Assembly: GCA_943787575.1 (NCBI GenBank)
Contig: CALSMY010000014.1
Location: 1-64,000, forward strand
Direction of reading: 5' to 3'
DNA length: 64,000 nt
From: an uncultured Opitutales bacterium
GTDB taxonomy: Bacteria; Verrucomicrobiota; Verrucomicrobiia; Opitutales; Seribacteraceae
Shown: positions 1-8,908 of the stretch, piece after piece
Numbering within the stretch: position 1 is the stretch's first letter
Layout of the letters: each line of letters begins with the position of its first letter
Made by a program: the position numbers and the translations under genes
Notes under the pieces: generated by a model
Told to the model about the DNA's origin: nothing
The model's input: the letters and a program-made list of their open reading frames with translations, nothing else
The model's database searches: none

Positions 1-1260
1 CTTAAGGAAATGGTTTCTACCAGGCTTATCACAAGGATTGTTAATTATTCGGGATCCAATTGTAATTTGGATTTATTACCTTTGCTATGCTCAGGGACTC
101 TTTCCATCTTAACAACAAATACCTACAAAAATGCTTTCAGTGGGTCGGCTTGCAGTTGTATTATCCTTCTGATTAATCAAACCCATCCGGCTACCATTGC
201 CTATGGAGCCCGAACCAACCTGCTTCACTTTCCCCTTATCTTCATTATGGCCCGGGTGCTTACCTGGAATGATGTGATTAATTTTGGAAAAGCATTTCTT
301 TTACTCGCCCTGCCCATGACTTGGGTGGTCGCTCAACAATTCCAAGGAGATGCCGAAGATATCATGAATGTCGCGGCTGGAGGAACGGGTAGCCAGTTGG
401 AAACATCAGGAGGAAAAGTGCGGGCATCCGGGACTTTTACTTTTGTGAGTGGAATTGTTTTTTACTACTGCTTTACCGTAGCTTTCATTATTTACGGATT
501 CTTGATCAAGGAACCTTTCCCAAATGGATGTTATATCTTGGGTACCAGTGCTACCTTGCTTGCCATGGTAACTGCGGGAAGCCGTGCGGTGATAGCTGAA
601 TCCTTGCAGGTAGTTGGCTGTATTGCTTTTTTGGCCTACTACCGACCATCTGAATTTGGGAAAATTGCCACCTCAGTTTTGGCTTTAGTACTCTTACCTT
701 GAGTTCTTTACTCACAAATTGATCTATTTGCAGGAAGGCTTGGATTTCCTAAGTTTACGATTTGAAGAAGCGGCCAATGTGGAAGGTAACCCGATTGAAG
801 CTTACTTCAATCGCTACTTCCAAATGCTTGTCGCACCTTATTACTACAACATGTGGACGGATTGGCTGGGTAACAGTGGCTTAGGTGGAGCGACCCGGGC
901 AGGTGCGGCTCTTGGTGGAGGATGGGGAGGAGCTGAAAATGCCTGGTCCAGGCCCATTATTGAAAATGGATTAATTGTGGCGGATTATTTATTATCTGGC
1001 GAATTTGGATTACCAAAGATTTGCTCATTACTTGCATAAGGCAGTCAAGAGGGGAAGTTATCTTGCTATTTTCTTATTTGGAGCAGCTGGCCGATTCTTC
1101 TTTTGGTCTTCTCGGGCAACCAACCAATCTTGGATTTGCCGCATTTGGTAGTGGGCTATGTCTCGCCGCAGCAGTTTCGCAAAAAAGCCTACTTGAAGCT
1201 GAAGAAACAGGTCTTGGTAATTACAAATTATCGTCCAGACCAACAACAAAGCATGTTGCG
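1..1260 (+). CDS. O-antigen ligase/polymerase-like multi-spanning membrane protein; frameshifted and probably 5'-truncated by the window
   Basis: Hydrophobic fragments in successive frames (10..702, 719..1039, 1021..1287) read as one membrane protein (..MARVLTWNDVINFGKAFLLL.., ..TAGSRAVIAESLQ.., ..LGFAAFGSGLCLAAA). Confidence 0.55.
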
Positions 1261-2337
1261 CTTTGGAGACCTCCTAACTTCCAATAAAAATAGCAAAAAC
1301 CTTGATATTGAGGAATCTTATCCAACCCCCGTTTTCAGGAAAATTTGCCCCATCGGAAAACTGCGTAAATGGGCAGCCTATTTAGACAAGTACTTACTCT
1401 TCCCCAAGAGATTAAAGCGAGAGCTAAAGAGCCGAAAAGATCCACTTCACTTGATCCATATCATCGACCATTCAAATGCTATTTACCTACCCAAGCTAAG
1501 CAGGATAACTCAGGCAAAGAAAATCATAACCTGCCATGATTTAATCGCCATTCGTACCGCGAAGGGAGAATTCGCTCAGGCTCCAAAAACCTCAAAATCG
1601 GGCAAGCGTTTGCAAAATTGGATATCAGACTCTCTCCATCATGCAGACTATTACGCCTGCGACTCACGGCAGACTCAGGAAGACCTCAACCGAGTTGATC
1701 CCGATGTCCAAAGAAAAATCCTCCGTCCTTCATCTGGGAACAGAACCAGATTCATCTACAATTTCGGAAAAGAAAGACCTTTCGAAAATTCTTCCTTTTG
1801 ACCCACTAATACAAATTTTCTCCTCCATGTGGGGAGTGCCGCTTGGTACAAGAATCGAAAAGCTGTTTTTCGTTCTTTTATCCATGCTCACACATGCCTG
1901 CCCGACCAAAACCTAAAGCTTGTCTTAGTCGGACCCGAACCACAAAAAGAGGAATTGGATGATCATTTGAAGAATTGGATTAAATCTAACCCGAGTGCCA
2001 TTCACTCTTTACAGAATCTTCCCGAAAATACTTTGGACACACTCTACAAATATGCCAAAGCCTTGGTTTTTCCTTCCTTCATTGAAGGTTTTGGGTGGCC
2101 ACCATTGGAAGCTGCCGTTCGGGGATGCCCAGTAATTACAACCCGTACAGGAGCAATCTCAGATTTACTGGGTAGACTATGCAAACTATGTGGAGCCAGA
2201 AAACCAAAATCGATCGATCAAGGGGTGCTGCAAGCATTACAAGTCATCTAGTCAAACAAGAGACCATTCATTTACCAAGCCATGAAGATTGCAGAAAGCA
2301 GTATTTCGATCTCTACGAGCAGATGATGGCAAACTGA
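1190..2337 (+). CDS. GT-B (family 4-like) glycosyltransferase, split by several indels
   Basis: Fragments VLVITNYRPDQQQSM.., VHLGTEP-like, HVGSAAWYKNRK, KLVLVGPEP, ALVFPSFIEGFGWPPLEAAVRGCPVITT; out-of-frame continuation YANYVEPENPKSID and ..HLPSHEDCRKQYFDLYEQMMAN* ending at 2337. Confidence 0.7.
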
Positions 2338-2399
2338 TCAGGTTCTACTTTTATATATGCTCCTTTTTACCGCCCCGCTGCACATACTTCGAAAAACCA

Positions 2400-3198
2400 A
2401 GGTTTTTCAAGCCCTACTCAGCAGTCGATTGAATCATCCCAAAGCTTTATGATCTCGGATACAGTCATCGGGTTGCCCTAAGACCCTTCACTCATGCATC
2501 CATTCGATGGAGAAAAACAACAATTGGAGCCGGTATTAATAAACTGGTTACTCGCATCGCTAAAGAGCTTGGATAATCAAAATGATCCAGGATGGTTCTT
2601 TGATGTAGGTGCAAATGTTGGACTGTATACCTGGGAAGTTCGTAAGGTTTGTCCTAACCGAAAAATTTTGGCCTTCGAACCCGATCCCGAAAACATAAAG
2701 CTACTTGAAAAAACCCTCAGAGGAGCCAATTTACAAAATGTAGAAATTTGCAAGTGTGCTCTGAGTAATCAACTGCAGAGGTTTCCTTTTTTCAGGACAA
2801 CTTAACATCCGCTACTGGATGTGTTGCAGGAAAAGACAAGCCATGGATCGAACAATACCTAAACGGTTCCTGCAAATGAAATTAGAGTAAAAACCGAGAC
2901 TCTTGATTCAATTGTAAGAAAAGACAGGACTCCTAGCTTGATAAAGATAGATGTGGAAGGGCATGAAGTTGAAGTCTTGCAAGGTGCAAGAAATACCTTA
3001 AGCGAAGCAAAACCGCTGATGATCATTGAATCTTTTCCCCCCAAACAATCCACAGTTCTTTCTCTCTTGCACGAACTTGGCTATCATTCGATGGATGCCG
3101 ATCGTCATACTTCCATTAATCCTAAAACCACCAACCTTTTTGCATGGCATCCTCAGGGCCCCCTCAATAAAGCCACCATTCAAAAACTAATTAATTGA
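2400..3198 (+). CDS. FkbM-family methyltransferase, frameshifted
   Basis: FFDVGANVGLYTWEVRKVCPNRKILAFEPDPENIKLLEKTL in 2494..2805 and LIKIDVEGHEVEVLQGARNTL in 2938..3198; N-terminal boundary uncertain. Confidence 0.7.
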
Positions 3199-3205
3199 TG
3201 ACCCG

Positions 3206-4071
3206 ATGACCAAAGTACCTCTCAGTTTATTTGTTCCCTGTAAAAACGAGGAAGCCAATTTAGCGAGGTGCTTGCAGTCGGTACCTTGGGTAGATGAGGT
3301 CTTTGTGGTTGATTCGCAGAGCACCGATCGTACCGCAAGCATTGCAGAAGAGCATGGAGCAAAGGTCGTCCAATTCGAATACAAGGGCGGATGGCCCAAG
3401 AAAAAAAACTGGGCCTTGGAAAACCTTCCCTTTTCCCATGAATGGGTCTTGATTCTCGATGCCGACGAGTGCCTGCCTCCCGAGGCAGAAGAGGAGGTCC
3501 GAAAAATTGTCACCAACCCAGATGAGAAGCACGCAGGGTACTGGATAAACCGTAGGTACTTCTTTTTGGGCCAACCCTTAAAACATGCTTACTTTCCCAA
3601 CTGGAACCTTCGGCTGTTTCGGCACAAACTGGGGAGGTACGAAAAAATTACCGATCTTTCCACCGATAGTGGAGATCACGAAATCCACGAGCATGTGGTG
3701 GTGCAGGGAAGCACTGGTAAATTAACTTCGATCATGGATCACCATGCCTTTCCCACCATCGATAGCTTTGTGGAAAAGCACAACCGTTACTCCAATTGGG
3801 AAGCCATTGTCGAAAGCTCGGCAAAGGATGATGATACGGCCCTGCAACACGAGGCGGTGAAAGGGAAGCGAAGACTCGCCGAATCTTCCGAAAACTCCCC
3901 TTTCGCCCCACCCTACGTTTCCTCTATGTTTATTTGTGGCAGGGAGGTATTCTTGATGGATGGCCGGGCTATGTCTTTGCCCGCCTGCACGCCCAATACG
4001 AATTTTTGTCTCAGGCAAAAGCCAAAGCCGTTTTAAGAGGGAGAAAAGAGACGGGGAAGACTACGGGTTGA
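3206..4071 (+). CDS. Family 2 glycosyltransferase; frameshift near 3865-3885, true end about 4071
   Basis: MTKVPLSLFVPCKNEEANLARCLQSV..VDSQSTDRTASIAEEHGAKV..LDADE; the +1 frame continues RRIFRKLPFRPTLRFLYVYLWQGGILDGWPGYVFARLHAQYEFLSQAKAKAVLRGRKETGKTTG*. Confidence 0.8.
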
Positions 4072-4845
4072 CTTGGATAGTTTCTGACCATCCGAACCAA
4101 GAAGTAATTTGCAGTGGTAAAAACTTGGGCGTTTCCAACCCAAAGCATCAAACAGTAGGCACTGACGGGCACTGGATAGCAAAAGATCTTCCCCGCGGAC
4201 AACCTCAGTAATTCCCATGAGGTAATCATCAACCACGGTTGCCAGTTCATAGGCGACCAAACCGTCCTTTCGCCAAACTAAAAAGTCGGATAAATCTTTT
4301 CCCACAAGGAAAGATTGACCGGCTTTTTTTGCGTCCAAAAATTCCACTTTTTTTCCCGCCTGGGTTAGAAACCTCCAATTTATCATCCCGGGAAATTCGG
4401 AGTTTTTAATATCCGTTTTCGAAGAACGAAAACTCTCAGGGTATAAATATTCATTGCCCGTAGCATCCAGTAATCCATGAGCTCGAATATCTTTCCGGCT
4501 TTTTTTACAGGGATAAATTAAACCTAGCTGATACAATTTCTTCATTGCATCGATATAGAATGATGAACGTTTGCTTTGCTCGTAAGGTGCGGAAGGCCCA
4601 CCGAGATCTGGACCCTCGTCCCAGTCCAATCCCATGCCCTGCATATCCTCGATACATGCAGTTGCGTAAGCCGCAGTACAGCGATTGGGGTCAAGGTCAT
4701 CCATACGAAAAAGTAATTTGCCTTCGTATTCCCGTGCTCGCTCCCAGGCTGTCCGGAAAGTAAGAATATGCCCCTCGTGCAAATAGCCGGAGGGAGTCGG
4801 AGCTAATCGTCCGCGGTAAGGTGTGGTCGGTTTGTCCTCGCTCAT
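4033..4845 (-). CDS. gluQ: Glutamyl-Q tRNA(Asp) synthetase
   Basis: RGRLAPTPSGYLHEGHILTFRTAWERAR; RMDDLDPNRC; VVRGEDLLLSSARQCLLFDALG; GQKLSKS class I aaRS motif; short C-terminus. Confidence 0.85.
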   Translation of the reverse strand: MSEDKPTTPYRGRLAPTPSGYLHEGHILTFRTAWERAREYEGKLLFRMDDLDPNRCTAAYATACIEDMQGMGLDWDEGPDLGGPSAPYEQSKRSSFYIDAMKKLYQLGLIYPCKKSRKDIRAHGLLDATGNEYLYPESFRSSKTDIKNSEFPGMINWRFLTQAGKKVEFLDAKKAGQSFLVGKDLSDFLVWRKDGLVAYELATVVDDYLMGITEVVRGEDLLLSSARQCLLFDALGWKRPSFYHCKLLLGSDGQKLSKSTRSLPRLFSPS

Positions 4846-4925
4846 TAATGTAAACTAAGATTATGATCATTCCTTGAAAGAAAAGAAGAGCAAGAAGAAG
4901 CCACGCACCACCATCACTCAAAAAT

Positions 4926-6143
4926 ATGAAGTTTAGTGAAATGGGCTTAAGCCCAAAAATTTTACAATCCATCGAGGAGATGGGTTATGAAACCCCCACC
5001 CCCATTCAGGAAAAAGCGATTAATCCGATTTTGGAAGGACGCGACCTTGTCGGATCCGCCCAAACAGGCACAGGAAAAACCGCGGCCTTTGCCCTTCCCT
5101 GTCTCCATCGCTTGGGAGAACACGGAGCTTGCCGTGCCCTTGCCCTTGCACCGACCCGCGAACTTGCCATTCAAATTGAAGAAAATTTTAACAAATATGG
5201 AAAATTCCTCGATTTACGAATGGCACTCCTTTACGGAGGCGTAAAATACGGAAAACAACTTGAACAGTTAAACAACGAGCCCGATGTAATCGTGGCCACT
5301 CCTGGACGATTGCTTGATCATTTAAGCCAGGGAAATTTGAGTCTCCAAAAAATCGAAATTCTCATTCTCGATGAAGTCGATCGTATGCTCGATATGGGGT
5401 TTATCGAAGATGTTACCCGGATTATTCAAAAGACTCCCCGATCCAGGCAGACCCTCCTTTTTTCCGCGACTATCCCAGATTCGGTGCGTCGCCTTTCTGA
5501 TTGGGCTTTGAAAAACCCGGCAGAAGCAAAGATAGATATTAAAATATCAGCTGCCGATACAGTCAGTCATGCCTTGTACCCTGTGCCCGCCATCCAAAAA
5601 TTTGATCTTCTGATCGCCCTGCTCAAACGGATTAAATTCGATAACCTGATTATCTTTTTTCAAACTCGTAGAGGAACGGACAAAATTAGTCAGTGGTTGA
5701 CCGAACATGGACAAACTGTGTGTGTATTGCACTCGGATTTAAAACAGCGTGACCGCACTAAGGCCTTGGAAGATTTTAAGGCTGGAAATGTAAAGATTTT
5801 ATGTGCCACCGATGTGGCATCCAGAGGTTTGGATATTTCCAATGTCACCCATGTGATTAATTACGATGTGCCTCAGCACTCAGAGGATTATGTTCACCGG
5901 ATTGGACGCACCGGTCGTGCCCGAACCGAGGGTGAAGCTTTTACCCTTTGCAAACCGGAAGATATTTCGATGGTTGATTCCATTGAAAAGTTGTTGGGCA
6001 ATCCCCTACCCCGTAAGTTTGTCGACGATTTCCCCTATCGTAATGAACCTGAAAGTTTAGCCCCGAGTGCACCGGAGGTTTCGCGCAAGCGCAACCGAGG
6101 ATTTGGTAAGCAGTTAACTTTTGGCGGACGTCGGAGACGTTAA
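4926..6143 (+). CDS. DEAD-box ATP-dependent RNA helicase (RhlE-like)
   Basis: Q motif TPTPIQEKA, SAQTGTGKTAAFALP, LDEVDRMLDMGF (DEVD variant), SATIP, HRIGRTGRA. Confidence 0.95.
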   Translation: MKFSEMGLSPKILQSIEEMGYETPTPIQEKAINPILEGRDLVGSAQTGTGKTAAFALPCLHRLGEHGACRALALAPTRELAIQIEENFNKYGKFLDLRMALLYGGVKYGKQLEQLNNEPDVIVATPGRLLDHLSQGNLSLQKIEILILDEVDRMLDMGFIEDVTRIIQKTPRSRQTLLFSATIPDSVRRLSDWALKNPAEAKIDIKISAADTVSHALYPVPAIQKFDLLIALLKRIKFDNLIIFFQTRRGTDKISQWLTEHGQTVCVLHSDLKQRDRTKALEDFKAGNVKILCATDVASRGLDISNVTHVINYDVPQHSEDYVHRIGRTGRARTEGEAFTLCKPEDISMVDSIEKLLGNPLPRKFVDDFPYRNEPESLAPSAPEVSRKRNRGFGKQLTFGGRRRR

Positions 6144-6358
6144 CGTACTCGAATAACCGGGGTGACCGGTTTGAGTATTTGTGCAGTCTTGCGGATAGGC
6201 TTGCCCACCACATCCATCGTTACTCCTGCCACCGCTTTCACAGGAGTGATTACGGCCTTGGTCGCCAAGCCGATTGGCTTGGTTACGATGCTGGCACAAC
6301 TGCTAGTTAAGGAGGCACCTACTAACAGCATAAAAACCAATAAAACTTCCTTGCTCAT
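6140..6358 (-). CDS. Small putative lipoprotein
   Basis: Signal peptide with lipobox: MSKEVLLVFMLLVGASLTSSC. Confidence 0.55.
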   Translation of the reverse strand: MSKEVLLVFMLLVGASLTSSCASIVTKPIGLATKAVITPVKAVAGVTMDVVGKPIRKTAQILKPVTPVIRVR

Positions 6359-6453
6359 GGCATTGACAAGTAGTAATCAGCTAGCCTTCGCAAACAAATT
6401 CTCTTACTCCTTTGATCTTTTCCTGATTTTAATCACCTAGAAATTTTCCGCAG

Positions 6454-7065
6454 ATGACAGAAAATTCTTCCTTACTTTTCTTACTCCCCTTGATTGCAGC
6501 CCTTATTGGATGGGCAACCAATTACTTGGCGATTAAAATGTTGTTCCATCCGCGTGAACCCAAAAAGATACTTGGGCTTTCCTTTCAAGGCGTATTTCCC
6601 AAAAGGCAAAATCAAATTGCCGAAAAGCTGGGAACTTTGGTGGCCAACGAATTATTCTCGATGAAAGATATCGGGCAAAGGATCGAAGAATTGTCCACCC
6701 AACCAGAAGCAATGGAAGAAGTGGGGAAGAGAATTGAAAAGACAATACGAGGAAAACTTATTTCTGCCTTTCCTATGCTCTCGATGTTTCTAAGTGATGA
6801 TATGATTGAAAAAGTGACCAACCTATTCAAGGGAGAGCTTGAAGACTTTATGAAAGCATCCGCCAGCGGGCTAGCAGTTAAAATGGAAGAATCCATAGAT
6901 GTGGAAGCCCTAGTTCGGGAAAAGGTAAGTACCTTTTCATCCGACAAGGTTGAAGAATTACTGATCGGATTTATGGAGCAAGAATTTCGCTTCATCGAAA
7001 AAATTGGGGCGGTACTTGGTTTTTTTATCGGATGTGTCCAGGTTGCATTGGTGTTAGCCATCTGA
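6454..7065 (+). CDS. DUF445 family membrane protein
   Basis: LIAALIGWATNYLAIKMLFHPREPKKILGLSFQGVFPKRQNQIAEKLG is characteristic of DUF445/YheB. Confidence 0.85.
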   Translation: MTENSSLLFLLPLIAALIGWATNYLAIKMLFHPREPKKILGLSFQGVFPKRQNQIAEKLGTLVANELFSMKDIGQRIEELSTQPEAMEEVGKRIEKTIRGKLISAFPMLSMFLSDDMIEKVTNLFKGELEDFMKASASGLAVKMEESIDVEALVREKVSTFSSDKVEELLIGFMEQEFRFIEKIGAVLGFFIGCVQVALVLAI

Positions 7066-7119
7066 CCAAACTTTTTACCAGTTGCCAAAAAAGAAAGAAC
7101 TTTTCAGTTTTAAGGTTGC

Positions 7120-8418
7120 ATGAATGATCTGAGCCTTGCCCTCACCCAAGTGTGGGAAAACGCCTTCCAATTTTGGACGACTCCATCTGCTCGGATTCAG
7201 GCGGCAGTCATCGGACTTTCCATTTTTATTGCCTGGATAAGTAGCCAAAGAGCCAAGCCGAAAATCCTTAAATTATTACAAGATCAGACCAGACCGGCAT
7301 GGATTGAACGAACGATCCGTATCCTTGCACAACTCTTACTTCCTCTCTTCCTTCTTCTTTGCTCCCTTCTGGCTAGAGGCGTACTCGATCGCTTTGGCTT
7401 TGCATCGGTAGATTTGCTCAATCCATTTGTTCATGCCACGACTGCTTGGTTGATCTACCGTTTGGTGGCAGGTTTAACCCATAACCGATTTTGGCTTCGA
7501 TTAGCTGCGGTACTGGCTTTCGGGATGGCTGCACTACAAAGCTTTGGCCTCCTTGAGCCCACTCTTGATTTTCTAAGTTCTGCATCCTTCGCGATAGGAA
7601 AAAGTAAACTCTCAATACTCGATTTGGTAAACGGGGTTTTTATATTGCTCCTCTTATTATGGATGAGTTCTCTTTTAGGCAGTGCAGGTGAATCCCGTAT
7701 TCGCGAGCTCTCCAACCTCCCCCCATCCTTACAGGTCCTGCTCGCCAAGGTCATACGGGTATTCTTGATTTTTATCAGTTTTCTCGTAGCCATGTCTACC
7801 ATTGGGCTCGATTTATCCTCCTTTGCCCTTCTTGGAGGTGCGATTGGTGTAGGTATTGGATTTGGTCTTCAAAAGGTAGTCTCGAATCTGGTAAGTGGAT
7901 TAATTCTCCTACTTGACCGATCGATAAAACCTGGGGATGTGATAGAAATTGACGATACCTATGGTTGGATCAATTCCCTGAGAGCCCGCTATGCTTCAAT
8001 CATTACTCGAGATGGTAAAGAACATCTAATTCCCAATGAGGACCTAATCACCAATCGCGTGGTTAATTGGTCTTTCAGCGATAAAAATATCCGAGTACGT
8101 GTACCAGTAGGTATCTCCTACGACTCCGACCCCCGCCAGGCCATGAAACTTTGCGTGGATGCTGCGCTTTCATCCGGGCGTGTGCTCAATGATCCTGAAC
8201 CCCGTTGCCTGGTTAGAGGGTTTGGAGATAACTCAGTAGACCTTGAATTAAGGTTTTGGATTAATGATCCATCCAACGGAGTGGGAAATGCACGAAGTGA
8301 GGTATTGCTCAGCATTTGGGATCGCTTTCAAGAGGCTGGAATCTCCATTCCTTTCCCCCAAAGAGACTTGCACTTACGAAGCGTTCCAGAGGGATTTGGT
8401 CAAAGCCTTGAAAAGTAA
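7120..8418 (+). CDS. MscS-type mechanosensitive ion channel
   Basis: GGAIGVGIGFGLQKVVSNLVSGLILLLDRSIKPGDVIEI..GWINSLRARYASIITRDGKEHLIPNEDL. Confidence 0.93.
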   Translation: MNDLSLALTQVWENAFQFWTTPSARIQAAVIGLSIFIAWISSQRAKPKILKLLQDQTRPAWIERTIRILAQLLLPLFLLLCSLLARGVLDRFGFASVDLLNPFVHATTAWLIYRLVAGLTHNRFWLRLAAVLAFGMAALQSFGLLEPTLDFLSSASFAIGKSKLSILDLVNGVFILLLLLWMSSLLGSAGESRIRELSNLPPSLQVLLAKVIRVFLIFISFLVAMSTIGLDLSSFALLGGAIGVGIGFGLQKVVSNLVSGLILLLDRSIKPGDVIEIDDTYGWINSLRARYASIITRDGKEHLIPNEDLITNRVVNWSFSDKNIRVRVPVGISYDSDPRQAMKLCVDAALSSGRVLNDPEPRCLVRGFGDNSVDLELRFWINDPSNGVGNARSEVLLSIWDRFQEAGISIPFPQRDLHLRSVPEGFGQSLEK

Positions 8419-8513
8419 AAGATTATTCATTTTTCGCAGGTTGTACGAGTTTGCCTAGAGTGCCTTCCAAGCTTGCCAATTAGCAGGGCAATATATTTTA
8501 TAAATCTTTTCTC

Positions 8514-8849
8514 ATGATACACACTAGCTTCGACCTTTCTTCTTTTATTCAAGTGCTTGCGATGGCTCCCTCAGGAGACCCGTCATCGCCCGGAGGTGGA
8601 TTAATGGGTTTTTTACCCATGATTCTTATCTTTGTAGCCTTTTGGTTTTTATTGATTGCACCTCAAAGAAAAAAACAAAAACAGCACGACAAAATGATCC
8701 AAGCCCTTGAAAAAGGTGCCAAGGTAAAAACGGTTGGAGGTGTCTTTGGTACGGTAACTGGTGTAAAGGACGATCGTTTTGTAGTTCGAATTGCAGAAAA
8801 TGTAAAGGTTGAGGTCTCCAGAGAGGCAATATCGGCCAAGATCGACTAA
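8514..8849 (+). CDS. yajC: Preprotein translocase subunit YajC
   Basis: FWFLLIAPQRKKQKQHDKMIQALEKGAKVKTVGGVFGTVTGV; adjacent to secDF. Confidence 0.93.
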   Translation: MIHTSFDLSSFIQVLAMAPSGDPSSPGGGLMGFLPMILIFVAFWFLLIAPQRKKQKQHDKMIQALEKGAKVKTVGGVFGTVTGVKDDRFVVRIAENVKVEVSREAISAKID

Positions 8850-8908
8850 TCCTGCTATTCTCATTTCCGCGGATCTCCCGCATTTACATCCATACCAGCC
8901 TCTAATCG

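Noticed and set aside
1-4071. Mobile element or phage remnant as the cause of fragmented genes
   Set aside because: No transposase, integrase or terminal repeats seen; fragments join across single-base indels, which fits sequence error or simple decay better.
6612-7088. 158-aa minus-strand ORF
   Set aside because: Antisense to the DUF445 gene; composition is a shadow of the coding frame.
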